Source: Neurospora crassa OR74A
Taxonomy: Eukaryota; Ascomycota; Sordariomycetes; Sordariales; Sordariaceae
Direction of reading: 5' to 3'
NCBI RefSeq assembly: GCF_000182925.2
Contig: NC_026504.1
Location: forward strand, 3,782,001 to 3,846,000
DNA length: 64,000 bases
A model generated the notes under the pieces. It saw only the letters and a program-made list of their open reading frames with translations, had not been told where the DNA came from and did no database searches. Below, piece after piece: positions 46,892-58,312 of this stretch (within the stretch, counting starts at the first letter, position 1; each line of letters starts with the position of its first letter). The position numbers and the translations under genes are program-made.

Positions 46892-48131
46892 CGATGGTAG
46901 GGTAGTGCAAGAGATGCTAGCTCTTGGTCGCGAGTATCAAATGAGCCTTATCAGACGCTTTCTTCAGGTTGTTGGCCAGATATGGTGAGTTTTCTGTCCA
47001 AACGGGGAGTGCTGGCTGGTTTCTGGACGCTCTTAGCCGCGTTGCGACTCGGTGGCGAGATGCCTGCTATCAAAGTCTGCGGTACATGTGGCAATCAGTG
47101 TCAAGTCTTTAACGAGATGGATAGTTTTCTGTTGATAGCACAGTTGTGTTGCTAAACATACAAGAATGCGTGATCCGAGACTAGGAGAATTGCTGCGGGT
47201 AGATAATTGAGTTGCATCAATTGGAATATGAAAAAAAAGGGAAACAGGAATGGTTGACAGTAGGAGTGCCCCTCAATCAGCTATTTCCCAGGTTTACGTG
47301 AGGGTGAATGACGCGACCGTGACTCTGGCTCGTTTTCCCACCCGTGACCAGGTGGGAGGGACGCGATACCAGTGGGAGCAAGTTTCCTTGAAAGCCTCGT
47401 GATATCCGCTTGTTGCTTGGAATATCTTGATGAGCAACCTCTGCGAGATGTTGGAAATGTGGAAGGTCAAAGGAATTAATCGACTTGGGCTGCGTCGATG
47501 CGTTGGTACTGTAATATTCAAAGGTCATATTGGGACCAGAGCAGGCAGCTGGCATCAGGTGTGAAATCAAGGGACACAAGTTGGGATGAAAGGAAAGAGC
47601 AAACGTCCATCAATTTCACGGCGGGGATCCAGCGAACAAGGCAGGAGCTACCCTCGCTAGCTTTGCCAGATGATTTAGTCACCTCTGGCGTGGTTGACAG
47701 ACGGGGGCCTTCCATCACATCTGCCCCGTTTACGGAAGTCGGGGGCAGGAATGAAGAGGAGGGGGCGGACACAACCATGACGGCTGCGCCATCCTGCCAG
47801 CCTGCCACGGAAATATCAACATGGGAAGTGATCCATGCCTCTACAACCTCAAAAGGACTGATGAAGGGTTTGGTGATTGGGGAATTCTTGGCAGTCCAAG
47901 AACCAAGAGAACCTTGCCATATACCAATAGCAACGCGGTATCCGACGGGTCAGTCAACACCAAGCGAGCAGCCCAGGTATGAGAATATTCGAATTGATGA
48001 TGATTCGCTTGAAATGTCATAGGCCAACAAATACTAGTACCGCTGCAAAGATTCGCTCCCATACTTCGTAGTTTGGTTCTGCAAAAGCACAAACCGCTTG
48101 AAAAAAAAGTCCATATCATGGCAAAACCATG
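46892..48131. other. Intergenic region, promoter of the zinc-knuckle gene
   Basis: About 1.24 kb. A 174-codon plus-strand frame (47498-48022) starts with ATG but has no domain or codon bias. It could be a small hypothetical gene but I do not support it as one. No repeat or RNA gene seen. Confidence 0.5.
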
Positions 48132-49111
48132 CTACTTTTTCAAAGCCGCAAACCGCTTAGCCAGCTCGTCCACGTCAGGAATGCCATCTGCGATACTCCC
48201 CTTCGCAGGCGCCTTCTTCACAACTCCACCACCCGCTGGAGATTGCTTTGATTGTAATTGCTGGTGGTTCAGGGTGACTTTGGGATGGATATTGTCGGTT
48301 GACGGCGGTGGTGGGTTAACATGTAGTGGGCTCGCAGGTCCGAAGGACACTGGTGGCGTTGCCTTGCTGAGCTCTTCCTGAGCCTCCGCCTCCTTATCTT
48401 CCGCCTTTAAAGGTACCTCGAGGTTCTTCTGAGCCTGCCCACCGCTCGGGCTCTCATCCTCGTCCATAAAGTCAGGCGGCTCGCCCAAGTGTGCCTTCTT
48501 CTTTGGCCAGTTCACGCCATACACCTTTGCGATCTCCTCCAGATAGCCAACAACAAGCTCTTCCCGCGGTGGCGTCACGCTGAGCTTCTTGACAACCTTT
48601 TCCGACACCTTTCCATCCGAGTTTTCCACCGCCTGTAGCGCAAACTCCTTACCAAACTTCTCCGCGAGCAGCGTCCGTACTTGGTGGAGCTCCTTGATCT
48701 CGGTCTTGGGTGCGGCGTAGATGATGCTCTTGACGGCCTCCTCGAGACCAGGGTCGCATGTGGGCGCCTCCAACAGACCGGCGCGGGCAAGCAAGAGTTC
48801 ACAGTAGAGTTCCAGAATCTCGTGAAGCTCGGTGGTGATGTCTGACCGGATGATGTTTTCAACACGGATGCGGGCCGAGTCCTCCTTGCCAACATCAAGC
48901 AACTGCGCCATAGCCCGTCGCTGGGTCTTGGCGAGGGCTTCATCGCGTTTCTGGACCATACGCAATCTGGCAATAGCCAGTTTCAGCTGGACTTTGAGTT
49001 TGGCCTGTGTTCCGAGTGAGCTTCATCGTCCATGTAGACGTTACATGTCGTGGCATAACTTGAGGTGGAGTTAGGATGACGTACCACAAAGGCAGCTCCT
49101 GCGGGAGGCAT
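48132..49111 (-). CDS. IST1: Ist1-family regulator of Vps4 (ESCRT-III)
   Basis: Two exons on the minus strand: 49111-49085 (MPPAGAAFV) and 49004-48132, 299 residues. The Ist1 domain starts at once: AKLKVQLKLAIARLRMVQKR, DEALAKTQRRAMAQLLDVGK, ARIRVENIIRSDITTELHEI and LELYCELLLARAGLLE, the four-helix ESCRT-III-like core (residues about 10-190). It continues with LHQVRTLLAEKFGKEFALQA. A Pro/Glu-rich linker leads to a C-terminal MIT-interacting motif (DELAKRFAALKK, last 12 residues) that binds the Vps4 MIT domain. Ist1 controls Vps4 action on ESCRT-III in multivesicular-body sorting. The short first exon is supported by a GTACGT donor, a 79-nt intron and an aacacag acceptor. It is divergent from SPT3. 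Confidence 0.93.
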
Positions 49112-50036
49112 ATTTGAGGTGTTTCGGGTAATCTAATGGTGCTTGCTGTGAGAAATAAAAGCTGTGACTAGGTGGGCGACCCAACTATGAGTGGCTGGTT
49201 CAGAACAGATAATGAAGTCAAAGATATGATGATGGCCTTTAGGCAACTTGCGAGGTTGTCGTCGAGTTGGAGGAGACGGGACGACGGGAGCACCACAGCT
49301 TGTGTGGGGTAGATGGTGGGACCGTATGCGGATCGACAGGGCCATTGGCTGTCGCGAGGGGAGAAACGGGTCCTTGCTCAGTGGGCCGGATGCGTAAGGT
49401 AAAGTAGAGAGTACTTAGAAGCCCTTGTAGAATAGGCATTATAGCATGTAGATCTACCTACTTCATGTTGCATTCACGATTCCACCTCCTGACCACTTTT
49501 CAGTGCCCTGTACTCGATTTCGAGTTCAACCACCTTCACCACGATACGTCTCGCAGGTGATTCACTCGACCCAACTTCACGATTCCAGTCGATTGTCTCA
49601 GAAGATGAGACATCAAACGCGACTACTGTTCCTTCTGAACTGCCATCGACGCAGGCCCGGTCCAAGAACGTTCTGCAGCATATGTGCATCACGTGACAGT
49701 ATGTACCGGGAACCCTGCTGGTTGCCGGAACGTCAACGACGTCCGCCGAACAACCGGACATCAACTCTCGCAGCTTCCCTTCTTCTCTTACAACGGCCTA
49801 CTTTTTGACTCCAGTTCCATCCTCCCCAACTCAACTTATATACATGACTTCTCCTTGTCATTTGTGTCACTAATCCTGATATCCCAATACTTTGTTTTTC
49901 GCTCCGACGATTCTATTCCCACTCCGCTCAAAATCGAACGCGTGGTCTTTTGTCTCCTCGATCATTGTTACCGCTTCTCTCACAAGGCAACTTATAGACG
50001 ACTTGATCAGACAGTCGCCCTTAAAAACCAGTCAAG
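49112..50036. other. Divergent promoter region between IST1 and SPT3
   Basis: About 925 bases. A short upstream frame (ATG at 49844, nine codons, MTSPCHLCH) could lie in the SPT3 leader. No larger gene seen. Confidence 0.5.
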
Positions 50037-53000
50037 ATGGCGGACAAGGATAAGGATAAACAGTACAAATACCGCCAGGAAATCCAGCAGGTTAGTAACT
50101 CACCTTGCACGCAAAACCACAATCGTGTTTCGCAGGCAAAGTGCCCTGACAAGTGTTGAGGCACACTCTATGAATTCTCTCTGTTTATATCTCGTGCTTT
50201 GCCATCCTCATCCCGTCGATTTGTACCCGTGCACGCTTTTGCTTCATGAATGTGAACCTCCGAATTACACGCTTTTTGAAGCAGCCCAGGAAAGTGGTTA
50301 GAGATCCTGAAGGAACGTTGTGGGGATGACGAGCTATCACCTGGATGGCCTCGAATGTCGCCGAGCCCCGGCGAAGTCGGTGGTTTTGCCCACGGGACGA
50401 TGCTCAATTAGAGAAAAGTGGTTCTTGCCTTCCGCAGTCAACCGAAAGTTGCATGCCAGCTCCGATGGTTGCCTGGTTGCTCTGTTACCGGTCGCGTGAT
50501 AAATCGGTCTTTTCGGTATTCAGGAACGCCAGGCACCTCGATTCATTCCCTCTCAAAACAAGCTCACTCTGGCCTTAAGGGAAAGCAACTTGCATGGGTC
50601 GGCTATTTCCTCCGTTCTTGCAATCGACGGCAACTCTGCACGAGCCACTGTCTCTTCCTTCGCCATTCACCCACCACCACGCAGCTCCGACCTGAACCTG
50701 TGATTTCACATTCACAACAAGTCTCAAAGTTCGAAACCATGAGGCTTCGTTCTGGAACTGTCGCGTCGGCCGCGAAGGAAGACCTATCTTCCCCAGAGCC
50801 GTCAGAGCTCATTCTGCGGCGTTCGACACGCATTCAGCGGTCACAATCGGCGAGACCATCACAAACTCCCAAGCCGTCAAGAAAACCGAAGACGACCAGT
50901 TCAGCGAGCGATCCCACCCCTCAGACCTCGCGAGGAAGGCCTCCTACCAGGTCTTCTGGCCCACGGCTACAGCGGGTCTCTACTCTCGAAAGCCAGCGGT
51001 CACTAACCTACACCCCTACACGTCGTGCCTCTACGGGCAGCGCTCCAAAGGAGCTTGCGGAGAGTTCCGCCAACAGTCCAGGCGTGCCTTCACAGCTTGT
51101 GCCTGCGGACCCAGCCATGCACTTGGGGACGGCCTTAGCGACCTCTTCTGAGCAATCATTCCAGGATTTGGAGTCCCTCCATTCTGGATCCCCTATTTCC
51201 GGCATCGCTCAGACACTTTCAGTTTTCCAGCATTCTTCTGGCCCTTACATAGAGGAGAATGATCAACAACTGTCCGTACCATCATCTGTCTCGATGTCTA
51301 TCAGTAGCGGATCCGAACCTCCCCTGCGTGCCGATGTGTCTTAGGAGGACATATACCCAGGAGGTAGCTTAGAGGAGCAACAACACTCGTCTACAACATC
51401 TTCAATCTCGATGTCTATCAGCAGCGGGTTCGAACCCCTTTCGGGTACCGATAATTCAGGGCTGGTCACACAACTAGAAGATGACACAACTTCAGCCCAC
51501 ATACAGAGCAGGAGAAAGAGAGACTCAGGTCATGGAAGTGCAGCCAAAGACTTTTCTATTCCTGCTGATCGCAGCTTCGAGTCGCTCTCTGGAGTTCTCG
51601 ACAATGGGCATCTTTGTTCCGCAACTGGAGAGCCCAGTCATCTCTTCTCGTCCAAATGCTCATCACCTCCGTATCAACCATCGGAAGTCCTCACTCCGCT
51701 AGCAAACTGTCCGGCTACACCGAATGAGAGCTCAGGCTCTGAGACCCAACAACTTGACCAGCCGGCTGTGTTAAAGAAGGCCCAGGAAAACACTGTCAAG
51801 TCCCAGACGACAATGAAGCAGGCCCAGATCACTACTGGCAATGAGTTGCAGAACATTGCCAGAAGTGACGAGGCTGGCCAGACCTCGGTACTGCTACCGG
51901 AAATCACAGCTCAGCCTCAATGCGAAGATCACAAGTCCGCGGCGGCTGGAGGTTCTTCAACAGAAGGTGGTACTAATGATGTTGTCGAAACCTTCTGGAG
52001 CTCTTGTCACCCGAGCAAGGACAGAATCAAGACCATCAGTAGCGCAGAGGTCTGGGTTACCTCTCAAGATCAAAATTCTCAGCCCATAGACGTGGACATG
52101 GAGTCCAAAGACCTTCCTGAGGAACCACTCATTCCTGAAGACATCACGCAGGATCAGCCAACAGAACCTACCGCTCAACCAGATGAAGCTATTATGGATC
52201 CCGAATGGGATGATTGGATTGATAATGAGATCATCATACCTTCAGCGGCCAGTCAGAAAAATACATTCACGGGAGAATTTTCTACACCAGTTGGTCCCTC
52301 CACTTCCTCCGTCCACCAAGTTGGTGATGGATTTGATCTCTTCCAAGACGCGTTCAACACTGCCCTTGATGAGATCAACACAGAAAATCAGGCCAAGCGA
52401 CCGAAGTTTTCAATTCCCAATGACATCATCTTCCCTTCAAGTGATGCAGAAACAGAGCGTAGAGGCATCAACGACTTCGTCAACCCGTACCCAAAAGACC
52501 CTTGGGAATTATACTGGAAGAAAAGAGCAGAGACAAAGGACCAGTTTATTGCCAGATTTACTAACAATGTTCGTCAGATGATGTACGTCTCTGGAGAAAC
52601 GGGCGAACCATCCGTTGAAACCACGAGTATCATCGAAGACATTGTGCGCCAGCAGGTCATCCATATGGTAAGCCATTACTACCCACTCGCACCCTCTACA
52701 TATACGATAGAAGACTTACGACTCACACTTTCTGTCACAGCTCAAAAACTGCACCGAACTCGCCGCCCGCCGCGGCTCCCGCTCCATAACCATCAACGAC
52801 CTAATCTTCCAAATCCGCGACGACGCGCCCAAAGTCTCTCGGCTGCGCACCTTCCTCTCCTGGAAGGACGTGCGCAAGAACGTCAAAGACTCTGAAGACA
52901 AAGGCGGCGATGCCGACATCGGCGCCGCAGGCGAAGACCCTTCGGCCGCCGCGGGAATTGTTCCCGGCGCAGGCGGCCCCGTTGACGACGCAGCCAAGAA

Positions 53001-53574
53001 GAACAAAAAGGCCAAAGTCGGCCTGCCCTGGGAACCCTCCTCCTTTTATTCCGTTGAAGTCCCCGAGCGCGAAGACGAAGAGGACGAGGAGGAAGAAGAA
53101 ATGAACTATATCACCCTCCAACGCCTGCGCAAAGCGGACGAGCGCACCAAGGCCATGACGCGCGAGGAGTACGTGACCTGGTCCGAGTTCCGCCAAGCTT
53201 CTTTTACGTACCGCAAGGGCAAGAGGTTCAGGGAATGGGCCGGCTTCGGGCAGGTGACGGATAGTAAACCCTCTGACGATATCGTCGACATTCTGGGGTT
53301 CCTAACGTTTGAGATGGTGCAGAGCATCACGGAGGAGGCGCTCAAGATCAAGGACCATGAAGACCTGCTCAAGGAGCGTACGGGCGAGGCGGGTCCTACT
53401 AAGAAGCGTAAGCTGCCCAAGGGCTTGTTCGACCCCCCTGGGGAGGGACGCACGCCGGTGGAGCCGAGACATATTCATGAGGCGTTTAGGAGGTTGCAGG
53501 ATCCGAGCAAGAAGAGGAGGGCCATGCTGAATGGGACTAGACTGCAGCCGAGGACGGATTTGTTGATTATTTGA
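50037..53574 (+). CDS. SPT3: SAGA/transcription subunit Spt3
   Basis: Three exons: 50037-50090, 52578-52667 and 52741-53574, 325 residues. Exon 1 encodes [18 protein letters not shown], the conserved Spt3 start ([11 protein letters not shown]), and exon 2 continues [20 protein letters not shown] and [10 protein letters not shown]. Exon 3 opens with [20 protein letters not shown] and [20 protein letters not shown]. This is the first of two histone-fold halves, which pair head-to-tail inside one Spt3 chain. The second half holds [20 protein letters not shown] and [19 protein letters not shown]. Spt3 sits in SAGA and helps deliver TBP to promoters. An acidic insert of about 90 residues separates the halves. 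Intron 1 is 2,487 nt, far beyond the 60-160 nt used elsewhere, and contains a long open frame that enters exon 2 in phase. Confidence 0.93.
50739..52577 (+). other. Long protein-like frame inside SPT3 intron 1
   Basis: A frame with ATG at 50739 (context gaaaccATGagg) runs to a single TAG at 51342-51344, then continues open in the same frame from 51345 through 52577 and directly into SPT3 exon 2. The first part (201 residues) is basic and Ser/Pro/Thr-rich ([39 protein letters not shown]). The second part (411 codons) is acidic with Asp/Glu/Pro motifs, then [19 protein letters not shown] and [20 protein letters not shown]. Sequence upstream of the ATG is pyrimidine-rich like a leader. Options: an alternative promoter and first exon giving an N-terminally extended Spt3; a nested gene; or a decayed frame. 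GT-AG segments of 57 or 69 nt (51304-51360 or 51304-51372) would skip the TAG and keep frame, but the donor is weak. Unrecognised family. Confidence 0.6.
51251..51460 (+). repeat. Imperfect 117-120-bp tandem repeat
   Basis: agaggag...tctcgatgtctatcag at 51251-51304 recurs at 51371-51421. The strongest block is spaced 117 bp (39 codons), so the frame is kept; both copies encode SMSISSG. The TAG lies between them. The second copy contains ggttcgaacccc, by chance like a tRNA B box. Confidence 0.75.
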
Positions 53575-53984
53575 GTTGGGTCGAGGGATGTCTGGGCTCT
53601 TGTCTTGCTTTTACAACCAGTGGTCGACCTAGCCACAACTTTGTTTGGTTGAGAGGATGCTTAACTGGGTTTAAGGGGCTACTAAGAAGTGCTAGGTATG
53701 TCTGGCTTGATTTTTTTTTCTATTTGAGTAAGAATGGCGATATTCATGTTGGAGTCAAGGCACTACGGCGCAAAGAGGTTTAGGTCTTGAAATGAATAGT
53801 CTAATAAGGGAGAAGAGAGGGTCGGTCGTTCATGCCGACTAATTATTTGCTCTTTACTTGGGGAAAGGTAAAGACATGGGCAATTCATTACGCTCAGCAA
53901 GCCGTCAGCTTGGCACGATTAAGTGGTATATTATTGAATTTATCTTGGTACCACTACCACATAACCAAGTGGTCACCAAGTCTA
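53575..53984. other. Short intergenic region between convergent SPT3 and PPM1
   Basis: About 410 bases of AT-richer 3' flank (T-run at 53711-53719). No gene seen. Confidence 0.6.
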
Positions 53985-55280
53985 TCATATTTCCAAATCA
54001 ACCCCTACCCCCCTCCATCCCCAAACGACAATGTAATGCCCCGCCAACAACTTCCACTCCTCGACCTCATCTAGTCCCTCTAGCGCATCCACCCGCTCTT
54101 TCTCCTCCTGGCTCGTCCACTCCTCCCAAATCTGTTCTATCGTCTTACTCCTTGCTCCCCCTATTCCTTTTCCTTCCCCTCCACTAAATCCGGCTTCTCG
54201 TAACCGCCTCTCCTGGTCCTCTGCTTCTTTGTACACCTCCAACGTTGGCATTCTGATTTCTCGAGCAGCAAGGTTCGAGACCATCATCTTCCCGAAGGCA
54301 TCGTCAGGCTTGATGGGCTCGTAGATGACTATGCTTAGGGAGGATTGGATCGTGGTGGTGAAGAAGGACACAATGGAGGAGGCGGTTGAGGGAGGGAGAT
54401 AGCAGAGGCAGCATTCAGAAATTATGAGGGTGGGTAGGTTTGGGTTGAGGGATGTTAACGTTAGTGGCTCTCTTTGTTGAGGTAGACTCGTTTCCTCTGT
54501 TTGCTCTTCGTGTTGTGTGGTTGAACCGGGGGTAAAGGGCGAAGCGTGAAGTCCCCTGGAACCGATCGGTACTCCTGGCGGTAGTGGTTGCTGGGGCTGT
54601 TGCGAGGCCGCAATGGCGCGGAGATCTAGCCCGTGAACCCAGAGCTCGCTTCCTTTGTGCTTTTCTGCCACGGCCTTGCTATGCCAGGAGTTTCCTCCGC
54701 CATGCTGACTCAGTTCCTCCACGGAGTCCGGGTCGGATAGGATAGACCGTAGCTGCGGTGCGCTACAGACGATGCGCTGCTTCTTCTCGCACATGGCGGG
54801 GAAGTCGATCTCGTGGTAGATGACGCGCTTGCGCGGCGTTGGTGCGGAAGGGGAGAACAATCGGAGACTGCGAGTATCGGTGCCGGCGCCTAGCGAGACA
54901 ATCTGTCGCCCTTCTGGTGAGCTCTCGGTGTCGTCAAGAAACTTGTCAACAAGCTTGTCGATGGCCGTTGTGCGGGCGTAGGTGCCTCGGTTGATGATGG
55001 GCAATCGCCTGGCGGCACCGGGGCCAGACTGGGCGAATAACTCGGCATACGGATCGTCGATATAGCCTATCTGAACTGCGCTGAGGCGAGAGACGGCGGC
55101 GTCGGTGTCGGTGCCTTGGATGGTGGCATCGTGAGCTGCTGAGGCACTGGGTGCTCCGGGACCGTGGCCGCGACCTCCCCGGTGGATGACACCTCGGTAA
55201 CGGCCCCGGGTGACGCCGCCGCCTCCTATGCGACCGCGAAGGGTGAGGAGGTTTGGTATTGAGGGTGCTGATCCAGACAT
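53985..55280 (-). CDS. PPM1: Leucine carboxyl methyltransferase 1 (PP2A methyltransferase)
   Basis: Single exon on the minus strand, 431 residues. It transfers methyl from S-adenosylmethionine to the C-terminal leucine of the PP2A catalytic subunit. After an RG-rich N-terminal extension ([20 protein letters not shown], residues 15-34) the domain begins at [37 protein letters not shown] (94-111) is the substrate/SAM contact loop and [16 protein letters not shown] (127-142) the SAM-binding glycine motif. [15 protein letters not shown] holds the acidic ribose contact, and the later [19 protein letters not shown] and [18 protein letters not shown] blocks are typical. The final [15 protein letters not shown] matches the family end. 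A loop of about 45 residues with Gln/Pro/Glu ([17 protein letters not shown]) is longer than in yeast Ppm1. Confidence 0.95.
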   Translation of the reverse strand: MSGSAPSIPNLLTLRGRIGGGGVTRGRYRGVIHRGGRGHGPGAPSASAAHDATIQGTDTDAAVSRLSAVQIGYIDDPYAELFAQSGPGAARRLPIINRGTYARTTAIDKLVDKFLDDTESSPEGRQIVSLGAGTDTRSLRLFSPSAPTPRKRVIYHEIDFPAMCEKKQRIVCSAPQLRSILSDPDSVEELSQHGGGNSWHSKAVAEKHKGSELWVHGLDLRAIAASQQPQQPLPPGVPIGSRGLHASPFTPGSTTQHEEQTEETSLPQQREPLTLTSLNPNLPTLIISECCLCYLPPSTASSIVSFFTTTIQSSLSIVIYEPIKPDDAFGKMMVSNLAAREIRMPTLEVYKEAEDQERRLREAGFSGGEGKGIGGARSKTIEQIWEEWTSQEEKERVDALEGLDEVEEWKLLAGHYIVVWGWRGVGVDLEI

Positions 55281-56317
55281 GAGGTAAGCTGTTCTGGTTT
55301 TGTATGATGTTCGTGTTGGGATGCAGATAATGTCGGGTGAGCTCCCCGTCTGTGGTGTTGAGAGGAAGTGAGAGGAACCTAAGCTCTGACGTCGTTACAG
55401 CCAAAGATGCCTGTTGTTGTACCTGTAGTGTACACTACGGTGCTGCAGGCGCAGGGGTGACATTCAGGCGGGGTACAGCCTGCAGAAGCTGCCTGGCGTT
55501 AGCGTCTTACTGTGTATCGAGCGGCCGCTTGCCGACCTGAATTGTTAGGGTAAGGTAGGTGCCGTGGGGATGAATTGCTTCTGAAGGCCCGCGTCTCCAG
55601 TGTCTGACAGGGCATTTCCCATCATTTTCAACCGCTCTTTCCATGTTGGGTGATAGTTCATCAGCCGACATTCATGGCGTTTGGAAGAGGCCATTAATTG
55701 AAGAGAATACGACAAAGCAGGCCGACAGAAATATAAATGAGTTCAGTCCTTAAAAGAGCGGTTTCAGCGCGGTTCATCCACAATATCATCTCCACCTACA
55801 CCTATCTTGTGCTCACCCTCTTGCCTCTGCTCAAGCTGGATGATACACTACATAAAGGTAGGTAGTGGGCGACGGATGTTGGCAGTTACAGGATGCTGCA
55901 TATCTGATGGATCGCTGTAGGCCACGCTACCGCCCCCGTGGTTCGCCCGATTGACCGTCTGACGCTAGGTCAAGGATGCCTTCCACGCCACCAACAGTCC
56001 AGCCCCTGGCGGATCGATGACTTGACTGCGTATAAGACGGGATGATCATCCCCACTCACTTCACTGGTTTCATTTCTTCCACTTTTGTCTCGAGGTGGTT
56101 TCGCCTCGTCCATCGTTTCCGATACTTCATTGTTTGCCACTTGTTCGTCTTGCAACCGAGGATAAAGTTTTGGCCATCGACATCATAACTTTGCGTGTTG
56201 TTTGTTTATCTCCGAACTGGCCATTCTCACTCCTTCTTTCTACACGGTCATAGCCTTCAGCTTCCGCGTCCTCTCTTGTCTCTTTGCCCCATTATCAAGC
56301 GCATCCGGATACACAAC
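55281..56317. other. Divergent promoter region between PPM1 and the membrane-protein gene
   Basis: About 1.04 kb. Pyrimidine-rich sequence from 56090 to the ATG at 56318 looks like a leader. No gene seen. Confidence 0.55.
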
Positions 56318-57509
56318 ATGCTACATCACATCGCCGCCGTGGGCGGTAGCCTCGCCAGGAGGTATATTGAAGATGGCCTGGAAGCCAACGAACCCAGCGG
56401 CAGCAACCCTCCAGCTTCCAATGACGAGGCCGTCCTCGCTGGACTTCCTTTCGTTATATACTTCATCACGGGCCTCCTTTTCATCTATCCCGCTGTTGGA
56501 GTAAGTCGCCATCTCGTGGACATAACTCTCTGTACATCATGCTAACCGCCCGTCAACAACACAGGTCTTTTATACAGCGCACAGCGTCTTCCCAACGCTC
56601 GCTATGATTGAAGACCCCAACCCACCGCCTGAATATACACCCATCTCACTCGATGCTCAAGAAGGCTCTGTGCCCTCGGGCGAATTTCAGGTCGTGGAAG
56701 CCAACGAAAAGCCCATCACCTCGTCCCTACGCACTACACATCGCCTTCTCTGGGTCTGGGGCCGGGAAGGCTATTTCCGCGGGCTCATTTGCGCGCTCAT
56801 AACCGTATTTTCCACAGTTATTCTCGCCGCTCTTATCACTGTTTACACCTTCCTGCCACACTTCGTTGGCAGCTTCATCGCTACTGTTTTGCTCACGCAA
56901 CTGTCAACCGCTTGGGTACACATCGTCATAACGCCTCCCTCCGCTCGCCCCTGGTACAGCCGCGTTCTGCCGTTCCGCTATGTTTTCCAAGCTACTGCCT
57001 TGCCTTTGCTAGTTCACTGGGCTACAAGTGTCGTAGCGGTCGAACTCCCTCGGCTGTTGGCTGTTATGATTGGACTGCCACTTCGCCTGTTCGAGGAAGC
57101 GGACGACAACATGGACATGGACCTCCAGCTCTCTTCGCTTTTATTGAAGGGCATTCCAGTGGCTGCTCTGGCTCTCTTCCTGTACCTTTTTGCCGTGATC
57201 CCGGCTCAAGTCATCCTCAGGCGTGTGCAAGCCTCACTACTTCCACCCACTGAAGATGCCATCGTCCCCTTTGACCGGTCCTTCAAAGGCAAGCTAGACC
57301 CAGCGGTGCTGGGTGGCGGCAGCGAGACATTCTTGACCATGAGGGACGCCTTGACCACTTTCGGGAGGGAAGGCTGGACTAGACTGGTCAAAATGTACCT
57401 CAAGGTCTTTGGGATAACGGTTGCATTTTATTTTGCTGTTGCGGCAACATTCGCCTTGGAAGGCGGGGTTATTATGACTCTCAACTGGATGCTTTCCGGT
57501 GGCAAGTAA
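56318..57509 (+). CDS. Multi-pass membrane protein, unknown function
   Basis: Two exons: 56318-56500 and 56565-57509, 375 residues. The start MLHHIAAVGGSLARRYIEDG is the first ATG after a pyrimidine-rich leader (cacaacATG). About six hydrophobic spans are seen: LPFVIYFITGLLFIYPAVG joined across the intron to VFYTAHSVFP; GLICALITVFSTVILAALI; PHFVGSFIATVLLTQLSTAW; VFQATALPLLVHWATSVVAV; GIPVAALALFLYLFAVIPAQ; and VFGITVAFYFAVAATFALEG. Between the first and second lies an acidic, Pro-rich cytoplasmic loop (EDPNPPPEYTPISLDAQEG). I know similar fungal proteins only as uncharacterised (some carry an unconvincing ubiquitin-carrier label; no E2 catalytic Cys context is present here). The intron is 64 nt with GTAAGT donor and acaacacag acceptor. 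Confidence 0.85.
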
Positions 57510-57854
57510 ATGGGAAAGTGGGTGGAAATGATGTTGTAATTTACCACTCTTCAACCAAACCACTTTTATTTACACATTACAAATATCCAATTTCATCCAC
57601 TTTGCCCAACCTCATCGGCTTAGCCAGAAACTTGTCCGCTTCCCTAGAGCAAATCATAATCTCGGGCCTGATCTTTCTTCTGTCAACATGGCGACATACA
57701 ACTAAGTCAGAGAACATTCATTTGTCAACCAGGTATCATTCCAAAATTATTGATTCATTACCGCGTCAGACCATGCGCATGTCGTATAATCGCTAATTCC
57801 CTTCTATATCACCTTATTTTCGCCCTCTTTTCATCCCACTCAACACCCGCCCCT
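57510..57854. other. Short intergenic region between convergent genes
   Basis: About 345 bases, AT-rich and T-rich on the plus strand. 3' flanks of both neighbours; no gene seen. Confidence 0.6.
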
Positions 57855-58312
57855 TTACTTCTGACCACCAGGAGTCCCAGCCTTTTCACCACCCCCCGCG
57901 GCCCTCGCCTCCTCCGAATCTCCCTTCACACCATCTGGTTTGCCCTTGCTCTCCTTCTGGAGCTTTTGTCCGGCCTAAATGCCCAGTTGCCATTAGCACA
58001 CATACACCATTCAGCATATCACCAAGAACAAACAACCGATACGTAGCTGATTTCAGACAGCCAGCTGGACAGACAGGCAGAAAGAGGGATGGATATCCGC
58101 AAGAACCACACAATATATGAAAATGTAAAGCCCACCTCTGTAGGACCCTGGTTAGAAGGCGAATCACCCTGTGTCTGCGAGCCAACGGACACGAAGCCCT
58201 TTTGTCCGTTTTGCGGGGACTTGGAGGTGCCGAGCTCCGTGGCCATGGTCCGTCTGGGAACCATAGGGAGCAGGCGGGCACGGTTGGGAAGGCGGGTCAG
58301 GAGACGGGACAT
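57855..58312 (-). CDS. Small protein with mitochondrial-type N-terminus, 98 residues
   Basis: Two exons on the minus strand: 58312-58136 and 57974-57855. The intron is 161 nt with a GTGGGC donor, a tgctaatg branch site and a catttag acceptor. The N-terminus MSRLLTRLPNRARLLPMVPR (then RTM) is Arg/Leu-rich with no acidic residue until residue 26, as expected of a mitochondrial presequence. The rest is hydrophilic and Gly/Lys/Glu-rich (GTSKSPQNGQKGFVSVGSQT, KLQKESKGKPDGVKGD) and ends GGEKAGTPGGQK. No enzyme motif. Supported by coherent splice sites, start context (ccaagATG) and composition; I do not recognise the family. A short 3'-UTR region separates it from the convergent membrane-protein gene. 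Confidence 0.62.

Noticed and set aside
47498-48022. 174-codon ATG-started frame between the zinc-knuckle and IST1 genes
   Set aside because: No recognisable domain, no codon bias, no clear leader. Could be revisited with transcript data.
51426-51437. ggttcgaacccc, resembling a tRNA B box
   Set aside because: No matching A box, anticodon arm or acceptor stem around it; it is part of a coding-like repeat.
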